In this document: piece after piece, positions 15,542 through 23,934 of the stretch
How positions within the stretch are numbered: position 1 is the stretch's first letter
Layout of the letters: each line of letters begins with the position of its first letter
Source of the DNA: SpSt-583 sp034434015
Lineage (GTDB): Bacteria > Chloroflexota > Anaerolineae > Anaerolineales > UBA6663
Assembly (NCBI GenBank): GCA_034434015.1
Contig: DAOUAB010000212.1
Location: 1-64,000 of the forward strand
Length of the DNA: 64,000 bases
Reading direction: 5' to 3'
Position numbers and translations under genes: made by a program
The notes under the pieces: generated by a model
Seen by the model: only the letters and a program-made list of their open reading frames with translations
Told to the model about the DNA's origin: nothing
The model's database searches: none

Positions 15542-16228
15542 TCACTCGGCCAGGAAGTAGCCGAAGCCGCGTTCGGTCAGGATCAGTTGCGGATGGTCGG
15601 GGTCGGGTTCGAGCTTTTGCCGCAGGTAGTGGATGTAGCGTTTGACGTTTTCGATATCGTCGGCGTAGGCGTCCCCCCACACCCGGCTCAGAAGCGTGTC
15701 CGGGGAAAGGGTGCGGCCGGGCCGTTCGGCCAGGGCGGCCAGCAGGCGGAACTCGGTCGGGGTGAGGTGGATGGGCCGCCCGGCGTGAGTCACGCGCCGC
15801 TCCGCCAGGTCGATGGTCACTTCTCCGCGCACGATGGGCGTCGAGGAGGTCCGCGGTTCGGCCCGTCGGCTGCGGGCCAGGATCGCGCCCACCCGCGCCA
15901 CCAATTCGGCAAAACTGAACGGCTTGACGACGTAATCGTCCACACCCAGGCGAAAGCCGCGCAGCCGGTCCCGTTCTTCGCCCTTGGCGGTGAGCAGGAG
16001 GATGGGCGTCTCTGAGATTTCGCGCAGGCGCTCACACACCGTCCAGCCATCCATCTTCGGCATCATCACGTCGAGGATGACGAGATCGGGGTGATGTTCG
16101 TAGAAGGCCTGCAATCCGGCCACGCCGCTCGGCGCGGTGACCGGGCGGTAGCCGGCGTTGCTGAGATGCTCGGCCAGCAATCCGAGCAGCGTTTCGTCGT
16201 CGTCGATGACCAGGATACGATCAGGCAT
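15542..16228 (-). CDS. OmpR-family response regulator
   Basis: This 228-residue regulator has a receiver domain (ILVIDDDETLL, acceptor Asp about residue 53 in LVILDVMMPKMDG, TAKGEERDRLRGF, and Lys in YVVKPF) and a winged-helix DNA-binding domain (HLTPTEFRLLAALAERPGR ... VKRYIHYLRQKLE). The ATG at 16228 starts 9 bp beyond the sensor kinase stop. It forms a two-component pair with 16237-17268 and heads the redox operon. The signal is not known. It is one of two OmpR-type regulators in the window that could bind the 11-bp phased sites. Confidence 0.9.
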   Translation of the reverse strand: MPDRILVIDDDETLLGLLAEHLSNAGYRPVTAPSGVAGLQAFYEHHPDLVILDVMMPKMDGWTVCERLREISETPILLLTAKGEERDRLRGFRLGVDDYVVKPFSFAELVARVGAILARSRRAEPRTSSTPIVRGEVTIDLAERRVTHAGRPIHLTPTEFRLLAALAERPGRTLSPDTLLSRVWGDAYADDIENVKRYIHYLRQKLEPDPDHPQLILTERGFGYFLAE

Positions 16229-16236
16229 GGCTGCTA

Positions 16237-17268
16237 TCACTGCGCCAGCGGCAGCGCGAAGCGGAACGTCGCGCCCTGTCCGGCCCCGCTCTCGACCCAG
16301 ATCCGTCCGCCCATCGCCTCGACCAGGCGGCGGCAGAGATACAGGCCGAGGCCGTAACCGTAGGTCTCCTTGGAGTCGCCGGAGTCCAGCCGATGGAATT
16401 TCTCGAAGATGCGGGCCTGTTCCTCAGGGGGGATGCCCGGGCCAGCATCGCTCACCGAGACGATGCCCTCGTGGCTGTGCACCTCGACGCTCACTCTCAC
16501 CTCGCCCTCTTCGGGCGAGTATTTCACCGCGTTGTCTACAAGGTTGGCGATCACCTCGTGTAACCGATCCGGGTCGGCCCACAGGTGTGGATGGCCCGCC
16601 TGGCGCGAGCGGCGGAACCGGCGCCGGACGTTGCGGGCCGCGAATTCGTCCACCACCTGGTCGGTCACCCAGACCACGTCCACCGCTTCGCGGGCCAGGG
16701 TGAGTCCGCCTGCCTCGATGCGCGAGACGTCGAGCACTTCGTCCACCATCCGCCCCAGCCGTCTGATTTGCTCGGAGACGACTTTGAACATGCGCGTGCA
16801 GGTCGGGTTGAGGGCCGGACAGCCGCCCTCCATCAATTCGATTGCGCCGCGCATGTTGGTGAGGGGCGCACGGAGCTCATGCGAGACGAGCGAGACGAAA
16901 TCCGATTTGAGCCGGTCGAGTTCGTGCAATTGGGCGTTGGCGGCGGCGAGGGCCGTGTTCTTTTCGCGCAGCTCGCGCGTGCGCTCGTCCACACGCTGCT
17001 GAAGTTCGGTGTTGAGGCGGTACACCTCGGCCTCCGCCTGTTCCTTCTGTGTGACCCATTGGCGGACGATACGCAGAGTGACCCACACGACGACGGGGCC
17101 GGTGGAGCCATAGAAGAGGACTTCCAGCGCGTAGTGGGACCAATCGCCGAAGTTGTCGTGGACGTAGCGAGCCGGGCCAAGCTGGTAGAGGGCGGCCATC
17201 AGGGTGATGGTCACCGGCAGCGCCCACTGGATGAGGCGCAGCCGGGTGGAGAGTTTGGCGGGGAGCAT
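16237..17268 (-). CDS. Sensor histidine kinase
   Basis: The 343-residue kinase has two N-terminal helices with a short external loop (GPARYVHDNFGDWSHYALEV), a coiled coil (about 73-115), HisKA with the phospho-acceptor His about residue 130 (DFVSLVSHELRAPLTNM), and a HATPase domain (NLVDNAVKYSPEE, DAGPGIPPEEQ, YGYGLGLYLC). The external loop is too small for a known sensor domain. I chose the ATG at 17268 because gggagg lies just before it; a GTG at 17292 is possible. A Cys pair (GGCPALNPTC) in the dimerisation domain is unusual and might respond to redox or metal. Confidence 0.85.
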   Translation of the reverse strand: MLPAKLSTRLRLIQWALPVTITLMAALYQLGPARYVHDNFGDWSHYALEVLFYGSTGPVVVWVTLRIVRQWVTQKEQAEAEVYRLNTELQQRVDERTRELREKNTALAAANAQLHELDRLKSDFVSLVSHELRAPLTNMRGAIELMEGGCPALNPTCTRMFKVVSEQIRRLGRMVDEVLDVSRIEAGGLTLAREAVDVVWVTDQVVDEFAARNVRRRFRRSRQAGHPHLWADPDRLHEVIANLVDNAVKYSPEEGEVRVSVEVHSHEGIVSVSDAGPGIPPEEQARIFEKFHRLDSGDSKETYGYGLGLYLCRRLVEAMGGRIWVESGAGQGATFRFALPLAQ

Positions 17269-17400
17269 GGGCAGCCTCCCGGAGCGAAGCACTCCTTGTC
17301 GAGGGGTCAGGCAGCGGCTGAGTCTGAGGATATGGTGAGTTCTCTTCTCCGAATAGTACAGATTGTCATGCCGGCGACGTGATCTCTTGCCTGCGCCGGG

Positions 17401-17661
17401 CTATTGCGCCGCAATCGGCGCGCCGCACCTGGGGCAGTGCGTCCAATCGACCTGCAGGCCCTGCCCGCAGTGTGGGCAGAAACGAGCGGGGGCGGATGGC
17501 GCTCCCGCCAAGGTTGAGGCCACCGGATTAGGAGCCGATGGCCGGCGTCCCAGCAGAGCCCACACCCCGACGACGACGGCCGCAATCAGCAAAATGGGCA
17601 GGCCGAGCACCAGAAGCATCATCAGCAGACCCAGTCCCAGCATTCCGCCACCGAGCATCAT
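17401..17661 (-). CDS. Small membrane protein with zinc ribbon
   Basis: At 86 residues it has an N-terminal Gly/Met-rich helical part (MMLGGGMLGLGLLMMLLVLG), a second helix, a linker and a zinc ribbon with CPHCGQGLQVDWTHCPRC (about 62-79). The layout matches the larger proteins at 6889 and 36297. The start at 17661 follows ggaggcaacgactt. Its promoter is one of the tandem 7-2-7 dyad promoters (17710-17774), so it is probably controlled with the copper/redox set. Confidence 0.7.
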   Translation of the reverse strand: MMLGGGMLGLGLLMMLLVLGLPILLIAAVVVGVWALLGRRPSAPNPVASTLAGAPSAPARFCPHCGQGLQVDWTHCPRCGAPIAAQ

Positions 17662-17709
17662 AAGTCGTTGCCTCCACAACCGTGGCTAGACGCCAACCGC
17701 CACAGTCTC

Positions 17710-17774
17710 AGTTTAGGGCGATGCGGGCGACAACGGAGGCGCTGATTGGCGCACTCTGCGCCCCGCCATTTGGC
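17710..17774 (-). promoter_or_regulatory. Tandem 7-2-7 dyad promoter J (minus strand)
   Basis: On the minus strand the dyads are GCCAAATGGC (17774-17765) and GCCAATCAGC (17750-17741), 24 bp apart. A TAAACT -10 box starts at 17715, 35 bp after the second dyad. It drives the zinc-ribbon protein at 17401-17661. Confidence 0.6.
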
Positions 17775-17861
17775 CTACCTGAAGGCAATGCGCCCGTCCG
17801 GTATGATCTTCCCGGCGGTTGAGGCTCCCTGGCAGGCGGCGACTCCGCTCCAATCGCAGAC

Positions 17862-18782
17862 TCAGAGCGGACTGAGACTCAGCAGGGTGCGCATGGCCAG
17901 CCACAGACCGAGCACGACGACGACGAGTCCGGCGACGACGGGGGACCAACGCGACAGGCGCTCAAAGCGTGGGTGATCCCCCAACACACCTTGCGCGCGG
18001 ACAAAAAGCACCCCGACGGCCGTCAGCACGCTGCCGATCCCGAGACTGTAGGCGGCCATGATGCCAATGCCTAGCGCCAGCTTTTGCACGTTGAGGGCGA
18101 CCAGGATCACCGCCAGGGCGTCGAACGTGGGGATCAAGCCGTGCATCAGCCCTAAGACGAGCAGCCCTCCCAGAGTCACTCCAACTCGACCGTGATGGAG
18201 ATGCCCATATCCATGCTGATGGTCATGGTCATGATCATGGCCGTGATCGTGAGCATCGGTATGGCTAGCGACAGCAGCGAAATGGCGCCGGAGCAGCCAT
18301 AGACCCAGCCCCACCGTCAGCAATCCTGTGGGCAGCCCAACCCAGCGCAGGTATTGCGAAGTGGCGATCTGGCCGGCAGTGGACAGCGTGAGCACACCGA
18401 CGACCAGTGCGCTGGCCGTGTGAGAAAGCGCGGTGGCTGCCCCGACCAGGAAGGCATGGCGCAAACGGCCGCCGGCACTCACCAGATACGCTCCTACCAG
18501 GGTCTTATTGTGTCCCGGCGTCAGGGCGTGCAGTGCGCCCAACAAGAACGCGGCCGCCAGTGCCACCAGGCCAAAAGCCGGGCCGGATGTCGAGGTTTGC
18601 AAGGTCCGTTGAATGAGGGATAGCGCCGCCCCGCCGAGCGGCGTTCGATCAGAAGATGGGCTGTTAGAAGAATAAGCGAACAGAACATATAGTATGCCTG
18701 CCACCACCAACGCCAATAAGCCCCCGTACATCCAGATCAGCCTGCCGGGCTTTCGCACCTGGGTGGATTGAGTTGTCGTCAT
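17862..18782 (-). CDS. NicO/RcnA-family metal exporter
   Basis: The 306-residue protein has about seven helices, the signature HALTPGHNKTLVGAYLV (about 85-101), and a long His/Asp-rich loop (DAHDHGHDHDHDHQHGYGH) between transmembrane parts. This is the NicO (RcnA/HupE-like) nickel/cobalt export layout, and the His loop is the usual metal-sensing element. Nickel, cobalt or copper could be the substrate; the family supports Ni/Co. A CTTAC-type dyad (18821-18835) lies 39 bp upstream, so metal-dependent control is likely. The NarL-type regulator is divergent. Confidence 0.8.
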   Translation of the reverse strand: MTTTQSTQVRKPGRLIWMYGGLLALVVAGILYVLFAYSSNSPSSDRTPLGGAALSLIQRTLQTSTSGPAFGLVALAAAFLLGALHALTPGHNKTLVGAYLVSAGGRLRHAFLVGAATALSHTASALVVGVLTLSTAGQIATSQYLRWVGLPTGLLTVGLGLWLLRRHFAAVASHTDAHDHGHDHDHDHQHGYGHLHHGRVGVTLGGLLVLGLMHGLIPTFDALAVILVALNVQKLALGIGIMAAYSLGIGSVLTAVGVLFVRAQGVLGDHPRFERLSRWSPVVAGLVVVVLGLWLAMRTLLSLSPL

Positions 18783-18820
18783 CGGCTGGTCTCCTTCCTG
18801 TCAGCGCCTTGCCGTCAATT

Positions 18821-18835
18821 CTTACATAGTGTAAT
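18821..18835. promoter_or_regulatory. CTTAC-type dyad between the NicO and NarL-type genes
   Basis: CTTACATAGTGTAAT has the core TTACA-TAG-TGTAA, an inverted repeat with a 3-bp spacer. It is close to the CopY/BlaI box (TACA-N2-TGTA) but one base wider. It may control NicO, the divergent regulator, or both. Confidence 0.55.
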
Positions 18836-18979
18836 CTTCTCTCTCTAGGACTCATACGCTCGACACGGGCGTTTGCATCTCTTTCATCCGCCACGGGGCG
18901 GCCGCGAAAGGGAACAGACAACCATGTCTTCAACGGAATGCCAGTCCACTTCTTTTCTGCGCCGGACGGAGATCACCCC

Positions 18980-19657
18980 ATGACCCAAGCCGAAAATCCT
19001 ATCCGCGTCATTCTCGCCGACGACCACGCGGTGGTCCGCAGTGGGATCCGCAACTTTCTGGAAATGAACCCCCTCATCCATGTCGTCGCAGAGGCCTCCG
19101 ACGGCCAGGAGGCGATCCAGTTAATCCGCGAGCACAGGCCGGAGGTGGCTGTGCTGGACATCCAGATGCCGGGGCAATCGGGAATTGAGGTCACCCGGGC
19201 GATCCGGGCCGAGAGACTGCCCGTGGGCGTCCTAATCCTGACGGCCTTCGACGATGAGCCTTATGTGCGAGCTGTCCTGCAGGCTGGGGCCAATGGCTAC
19301 GTACTCAAGACTGCCGAGGCCCACGAGATCGGCGAAGCGGTGCGGGCGGTCTATGAAGGCCAATCCGTGTTGGATCCTGCTGTCGCACGCAAATTGATGA
19401 CGCAGCTTGCGCACTCGGGCCCTGAGCGCGTTTCCATAGAGGCGTTGACCGAAAGAGAGCTCGAAGTCCTGCGCTTGACCGCGAAGGGCTTCACCAACAA
19501 GGCGATCGGCACGCAGTTGGCCATCAGCGATCGGACCGTCCAGGGGCATCTGGCCAGGATCTACGACAAGCTAGGCGCCGCCAGCCGGACGGAGGCCGTG
19601 ATGCGGGCCGTCGCCCTCCGCCTGATTGAGCCGGGCGTCGCAACGCAGATAGAGTAG
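18980..19657 (+). CDS. NarL/FixJ-family response regulator
   Basis: The 225-residue protein has a receiver domain (VILADDHAVVRSG, Asp about 60 in VAVLDIQMPG, Lys in YVLKTAEAHE) and a LuxR-type helix-turn-helix (LTERELEVLRLTAKGFTNKA ... SDRTVQGHLARIYDKLGA). The ATG at 18980 follows ggag; an upstream in-frame start at 18938 is less likely. It is paired with the HisKA_3 kinase that begins 5 bp after it. NarL-type proteins bind inverted heptamers with a 2-bp spacer (7-2-7), the exact form of the tandem dyads at nine promoters here, making it the best candidate for that regulator. Confidence 0.9.
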   Translation: MTQAENPIRVILADDHAVVRSGIRNFLEMNPLIHVVAEASDGQEAIQLIREHRPEVAVLDIQMPGQSGIEVTRAIRAERLPVGVLILTAFDDEPYVRAVLQAGANGYVLKTAEAHEIGEAVRAVYEGQSVLDPAVARKLMTQLAHSGPERVSIEALTERELEVLRLTAKGFTNKAIGTQLAISDRTVQGHLARIYDKLGAASRTEAVMRAVALRLIEPGVATQIE

Positions 19658-19662
19658 CTCCA

Positions 19663-21411
19663 ATGCCCGGCTCACTCCCCCGACGCTGGAACGCCTCCGC
19701 CGGCCGCTGGCTCGCCCGCGGCCGCGGCCTGACGACCCAGCTTTTCTTCTTCATTATTCTGCCGCTCACCGCCCTGTTGCTGACCATTCCGTTCGTGAGC
19801 CTGACGTTGCACGCGCAAGGCATGCGCGCCCTGGTGGGACAGCGCGACCAGCGCACCATCCAATCCACAGCCGACGCCATCGCCGAACAAATTAACCACC
19901 GTGTATCGGCCATACGGGGTCTGGCGCTCTATGCCACCTTGGCATCACCCGAGCGTGCGATTCAGGACTATGACTTCCTGCTGGCAGATTTTGAGGGTGG
20001 TATTGCGGTTCTTCAGCCCAATGGAGAGTTGCTGGCAGCTTCCAGCCCATCCGAGATATGGTACTCCTCCACAGTCGGAGAACTCCTCACCGCAACGGCG
20101 GGTTCCACCCAACCCCGGCTATCGCCCGCGATCCACGAGCCGTCCAGCGGCCGGCCGTTGGTCCTGGCGGCCGCGCGCAGCCCGGCTGGATGGGTCGCCC
20201 TCGGGGCTTTTTTCCCGGACAGCCTTGTCCGCCGGACTCTGGCCAGTACGCTGGCTCCAGGTGACGAGAGCAGCCTGTGGCTCATCGACGGCAGCGGGCA
20301 AATGCTGTTCCAATGGGGCGCCCCACCCGCGACGCCGGAGGCCGCGCGTCATCCCGGCGTGACGGAGGCGCTGCGCGGCGAATCCGGTACGACCTACCGT
20401 GACGTTGAGGGCAGCGAGCACGTCGTCGCTTACAGTCCGGTCGCGCCCCTCGGCTGGGCGCTTGTCATTGAAGAACCCTGGGAGACCGTGGATAGTCCGC
20501 TGCTGCGTTGGACTCAGGCTGCGCCCCTGCTCCTTGTGCCGATCGTGCTGTTTGGCCTCGGCACCGTGGGCTTTGGCCTTTGGCAGGTCGTTCAGCCCTT
20601 GCAGGCATTGGCGCGGCAGGCGATTGCCCTGGCGGAAGGCCGCTTTGACGCGATCGAGAAGCTGGTCGGCGGCATCGCCGAGATCCGGCGGTTGCAGGCC
20701 GAGCTGATCGCTATGGCTCACAAGCTCAAGGCCTCACAACAGAACCTGCGCGAGTATCTGATCGTGGTCACCAACGGCCAGGAGGATGAGCGTCGCCGGC
20801 TCGCCCGTGAACTGCACGACAGCACCGTGCAGTCGTTGATTGCCCTGGATCAGCAAGTGCAGCTGGCTCAGATGGCTTTGAAGCAGGGCGCGTCCAAGGC
20901 CGAGAAGCTCCTGGCCGGGGCACGCCACATGAACGCGCACCTCATCACCGAGATCCGGCGTGTGATCCGCGCCCTGCGCCCCATCTACCTGGAGGATTTC
21001 GGCCTAATCGCGGCCATCGAGATGCTGAGCCGCGATCTCCAGTCCAGCAGCGGCGCGCAGGTCGCGTTCTCGGCTGACGACGACCTCGGCCGCCTGACGC
21101 CGGAACGCGAAATCGCCGTGTACCGGATCGCACAGGAGGCGTTCAGCAATATCGCCCGCCACGCCCAGGCTCAAACGGTGCGCGTCCAGGTGACCGGCGA
21201 GTCGGGCGCATTCCTCCTGCGGATCCAGGACGATGGGCGCGGCTTCGACCTGCCGGCCAACCTCACCGACCTGGCCCGGGCCGGCCACTACGGCCTGATC
21301 GGGATGCGCGAGCGGGCCGAGCTGATCGGCGCCTCCCTGGACATGGCCTCCCTCCCCGGCCACGGGACCACCTTCGAGCTGCGGATTCCGGTTGCCTCCC
21401 CTCCTTCCTGA
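19663..21411 (+). CDS. Sensor histidine kinase, Cache-HAMP-HisKA_3 type
   Basis: The 582-residue kinase has an N-terminal helix (TQLFFFIILPLTALLLTIPF), a large extracytoplasmic domain of the Cache type (about 65-285), a second helix (LLLVPIVLFGLGTVGFGLW), a HAMP-like linker, HisKA_3 with the phospho-acceptor His at about 385 (LARELHDSTVQSLIALD) and a HATPase domain (AQEAFSNIARHAQAQ, DDGRGFDL, HYGLIGMRERAELIGA). These NarX-type kinases sense a periplasmic ligand. The ligand is unknown; copper is plausible from context. The start is 5 bp after the regulator stop. Confidence 0.9.
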   Translation: MPGSLPRRWNASAGRWLARGRGLTTQLFFFIILPLTALLLTIPFVSLTLHAQGMRALVGQRDQRTIQSTADAIAEQINHRVSAIRGLALYATLASPERAIQDYDFLLADFEGGIAVLQPNGELLAASSPSEIWYSSTVGELLTATAGSTQPRLSPAIHEPSSGRPLVLAAARSPAGWVALGAFFPDSLVRRTLASTLAPGDESSLWLIDGSGQMLFQWGAPPATPEAARHPGVTEALRGESGTTYRDVEGSEHVVAYSPVAPLGWALVIEEPWETVDSPLLRWTQAAPLLLVPIVLFGLGTVGFGLWQVVQPLQALARQAIALAEGRFDAIEKLVGGIAEIRRLQAELIAMAHKLKASQQNLREYLIVVTNGQEDERRRLARELHDSTVQSLIALDQQVQLAQMALKQGASKAEKLLAGARHMNAHLITEIRRVIRALRPIYLEDFGLIAAIEMLSRDLQSSSGAQVAFSADDDLGRLTPEREIAVYRIAQEAFSNIARHAQAQTVRVQVTGESGAFLLRIQDDGRGFDLPANLTDLARAGHYGLIGMRERAELIGASLDMASLPGHGTTFELRIPVASPPS

Positions 21412-21452
21412 CATTTCGACGCGGCCGCCGGCGCGAGCCGGCCAGGGCCGAT

Positions 21453-21520
21453 GCGCCAAACGGCGGGCGGCCGAGACCGCCACTTGGCGCTAGGGTCGAT
21501 GACCCTCCTAACGCTAAAGT
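21453..21520 (+). promoter_or_regulatory. Tandem 7-2-7 dyad promoter B
   Basis: Dyads GCCAAACGGC (21455-21464) and GCCACTTGGC (21479-21488) start 24 bp apart. The TAAAGT -10 box (21515-21520) begins 36 bp after the second dyad starts. It drives cytochrome b. Confidence 0.65.
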
Positions 21521-21546
21521 GAAATGGACAGCCAAGGAGGTGTCCC

Positions 21547-22608
21547 ATGCCCAGTTCGGCGCAACCCGCCCCTCGTTCCCGCCTCGGCGAATGGCTGGAG
21601 GAACGGCTGGGGCTCAAAGGCCTTACCTACGCCGTCCCAGAGCACGCCAATTCTCTGCCGTATGTGCTGGGTGGCATTACCCTGACCGGGTTCCTGATCC
21701 TCTTTGTCACGGGTATCTACCTGGCCCAGTTCTATCACCCCCACGTCGAGGACGCGCATAACAGCCTGATCTACATCATCACCGGCGTACCGCTCGGCGA
21801 CCTGGTGCGTTCGGTGCATTTCTGGACGGCCCAGATCGTCACGGTGACCGTCAGCCTCCATCTGCTGCGCGTCTTGTTCACGGGCTCGTACAAGCGCCCG
21901 CGCGAGATTAACTGGTTCGTGGGTCTGGGCCTGCTGGCGATCACGCTGGCCTTCGTCTTCACCGGTTCGGTGCTCAAGTTCGACCAGGAGGGCCTGGAGG
22001 CGCTGCAGCACAACAAGGAGGCTGCCAACCTGCTCGGCGCCTTGGGGACGTGGTTCTCGGCCGAGTTCAGCCGCAGCGTGCCCATCCTGATGCGGCTATT
22101 CAACGCGCATGTCACCTTGTTGCCGCTGCTGGTCTTCGTCCTCATCGCGGCCCATATCTTTCTGATCAAGCAGCACGGCATCTCGCCCAAAGTCACGCCA
22201 GGTGCGGTCAGCCGGCCTACCCCGGGCGAGGGCGACTCGCGCTTCTCCGTTCACCTGGTGCGGATGGCGGGCTATGGGCTGATGGTGCTGTCTGTGGCCC
22301 TATTCCTGAGCTTGGCCTTCCCGGCGCCGCTGGGGATGCCCGGCGTGGCCGGCGCCGAGGTGACCAAGCCGTGGTGGATGTTCCTCTGGCTGTTCCCGGC
22401 GGAGGCGGCCTGGGGCACCCGGGCGCTCGTCGCGGTGCCCGGCCTCGTGGGGCTGCTGCTGGCGCTGGTGCCGATCGTGGATCGCAGCCCGTACCTCAGC
22501 CCGGCCCGGCGCAGGTGGTTGCTCATCGTCGCCGGGCTGATCCTGCTGGGCATCATCGTCAGCGGCGTGGCCGCAGCCCTACAGCCCGTCGCGGCGCATC
22601 TGGAGTAG
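21547..22608 (+). CDS. Cytochrome b (b6/petD-like fused) without adjacent Rieske protein
   Basis: The 353-residue protein carries about eight helices and the cytochrome b core: HFWTAQIVTVTVSLHLLRVL with paired His, a second histidine pair in AHVTLLPLLVFVLIAAHIFL, and GSVLKFDQE. KPWWMFLWLFP is the petD-like (Qo-site) segment, here as FPAE rather than the usual PEWY. It should bind two b haems and quinol. No Rieske iron-sulfur protein or cytochrome c1 is in the window, so it is either part of a complex encoded elsewhere or an alternative quinol oxidase. The ATG follows aaggagg. Confidence 0.85.
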   Translation: MPSSAQPAPRSRLGEWLEERLGLKGLTYAVPEHANSLPYVLGGITLTGFLILFVTGIYLAQFYHPHVEDAHNSLIYIITGVPLGDLVRSVHFWTAQIVTVTVSLHLLRVLFTGSYKRPREINWFVGLGLLAITLAFVFTGSVLKFDQEGLEALQHNKEAANLLGALGTWFSAEFSRSVPILMRLFNAHVTLLPLLVFVLIAAHIFLIKQHGISPKVTPGAVSRPTPGEGDSRFSVHLVRMAGYGLMVLSVALFLSLAFPAPLGMPGVAGAEVTKPWWMFLWLFPAEAAWGTRALVAVPGLVGLLLALVPIVDRSPYLSPARRRWLLIVAGLILLGIIVSGVAAALQPVAAHLE

Positions 22609-22618
22609 GAGGCCTGCC

Positions 22619-23140
22619 ATGAAGACGCGCGTCTTGATCAGCGCAGCGATCGCCGCCGTGCTGGCCCTCGCCCTGGTCCGCATTGCCTGGGCGCACGGCG
22701 AGCCCGTCATCATCGTCGACCCGACGGTGGCCGCGGCCGGGAGCCCGATCACGGTCACCGGCAGCGAAGTCGAGCCGGGCGAGGTCTTCGCCATCACACT
22801 GGAGGGCATCGGCGGCTCGATCTTGCTCGGAGAAGCGACCGTGACGGGCGAGGGTGAAGAGGGGGCCTTCGCGGCAACGTTCACGCTACCCACCGACCTT
22901 GCGCCTGGGTCCTACACCGTGCGGGCCGCGACCGAGGCAGGTGAAGCTGCGACCACCGACCTGACCGTGACCGCGGCCGCCAATAACGCCAGCGCAGGCC
23001 CGGCGATGGTCATGGATGAGGCCTCCGGCGAACTGCACGCCCTCGACCGCTCGAAGCCGGTCAGTCAGATCATCGCTGTGGCGGTGGTGATTACGTTGAG
23101 CGCGGCGGCCGGATTTGTGCTGATTCGCAGCTCAAGGTAA
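22619..23140 (+). CDS. Secreted CopC-like / Ig-like domain protein with C-terminal anchor
   Basis: At 173 residues it has a signal peptide (ending IAWAHGEP), a beta domain of about 100 residues (PTVAAAGSPITVTGSEVEPG and PGSYTVRAATEAGEA) and a C-terminal helix (IIAVAVVITLSAAAGFVLI). The first mature residues are HGEP, so a free amino-terminal His that can bind copper is likely, as in CopC. Homology to CopC is weak and I would call it CopC-like by layout only. It begins 10 bp after the cytochrome b gene and is probably co-translated. Confidence 0.65.
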   Translation: MKTRVLISAAIAAVLALALVRIAWAHGEPVIIVDPTVAAAGSPITVTGSEVEPGEVFAITLEGIGGSILLGEATVTGEGEEGAFAATFTLPTDLAPGSYTVRAATEAGEAATTDLTVTAAANNASAGPAMVMDEASGELHALDRSKPVSQIIAVAVVITLSAAAGFVLIRSSR

Positions 23141-23146
23141 CCCAAC

Positions 23147-23213
23147 AGGCCATTCGGCGCGCGGCCGAACGCGCCACACGGCGCTAGGGCCTCCAGCAGT
23201 CATTCGCTAGACT
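23147..23213 (+). promoter_or_regulatory. Tandem 7-2-7 dyad promoter C
   Basis: Dyads GCCATTCGGC (23149-23158) and GCCACACGGC (23173-23182) start 24 bp apart. The TAGACT -10 box (23208-23213) begins 35 bp after the second dyad starts. It drives the Cys-rich protein and CsoR-like gene. Confidence 0.65.
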
Positions 23214-23231
23214 GGAAGAGAGGTGACAGCC

Positions 23232-23618
23232 ATGAGGCACGGTGTCGTGTTCAGCGCCAACAGCGACCAGGCGACCAAGGCGATCAGGTCCGCCCTCGAA
23301 CGACAAGGCTTGAGTGCGGTCCGCAGCTTCGATCTGCGCGCAGCGCTGTCGACGCAGTCCGACTGCGTGTGTCTTCATCATGGCACGGCCGAGTGCGGCT
23401 GCCAGTTCGCCGTACTGCTGGTCTACGGTGAGCATGTCGGGCCGGTGACGCTCACCATCCACAGTGATGACCATCAGACGGAGGCGCAGATCGTCCGTGA
23501 CCCGGCCGCGCCGCCGGATCCCCAACTGGTCGAATCGTTGATGGCGGCTCTTTTCGAGGCGGCGCTGGTCGCCCAGAGCGCGACGCTCCACCCGGTCCCG
23601 ACCGATGCCGGACGTTGA
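23232..23618 (+). CDS. Cys-rich cytoplasmic protein of unknown function
   Basis: The product is 128 residues with no signal peptide. The centre holds DCVCLHHGTAECGCQF, with four Cys and two His within 16 residues, which looks like a compact metal site. The flanks have an alpha/beta pattern (SALERQGLSAVRSFDLRAAL; FAVLLVYG) somewhat like DUF302 proteins. The function is not recognised. The ATG follows gagagg. The last 14 bp overlap the CsoR-like gene, so the two are translated together and may form a metal sensing or trafficking pair. Confidence 0.65.
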   Translation: MRHGVVFSANSDQATKAIRSALERQGLSAVRSFDLRAALSTQSDCVCLHHGTAECGCQFAVLLVYGEHVGPVTLTIHSDDHQTEAQIVRDPAAPPDPQLVESLMAALFEAALVAQSATLHPVPTDAGR

Positions 23619-23883
23619 GGTAGCCCCCAAGGCCGATCTTCTCCGTCGCCTGCGCTGCACCGAAGGTCACCTGCGCGGCATCGCGACAATGGTCGAGCGT
23701 GACGAGGAATGGGTAGGCATCCTGCGGCAGCTTCAGGCCGTTCAACGTGCATTGCGGGAGGTCCAGCACCGCATGGTGCGACAGTACCTGGCCGATTGCC
23801 TCCAGGTTGGGCTGCAAAGCCCTGACGGGGAGCGCCGCCAGCAAACCGGGGAACTGATCACGGCGCTCTATGAACTTCTGTGA
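23605..23883 (+). CDS. CsoR/FrmR-family (DUF156) protein lacking copper ligands
   Basis: At 92 residues it has the three-helix DUF156 layout (RRLRCTEGHLRGIATMV, LQAVQRALREVQHRMVRQYL). Numbering happens to match M. tuberculosis CsoR, so the ligand positions can be read directly: Cys36 is Trp, His61 is Tyr, and only Cys65 remains (ADC). An extra Cys is at 18. So it cannot form the usual trigonal Cu(I) site. It may sense a thiol/persulfide signal, another metal, or act together with the Cys-rich upstream protein. Its own promoter is a tandem-dyad one. Confidence 0.8.
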   Translation: MPDVEVAPKADLLRRLRCTEGHLRGIATMVERDEEWVGILRQLQAVQRALREVQHRMVRQYLADCLQVGLQSPDGERRQQTGELITALYELL

Positions 23884-23891
23884 CTCCAACA

Positions 23892-23933
23892 AGCCGGGCA
23901 GCTGGGTGGAGAGCTGCCCGGCTGTTTGTTTCC
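23892..23933 (+). terminator. Rho-independent terminator
   Basis: AGCCGGGCAGCT (23892-23903) pairs with AGCTGCCCGGCT (23912-23923) and is followed by gtttgtttcc. It separates the CsoR-like gene from the convergent DUF305 gene and may work in both directions. Confidence 0.75.
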
Positions 23934-23934
23934 A

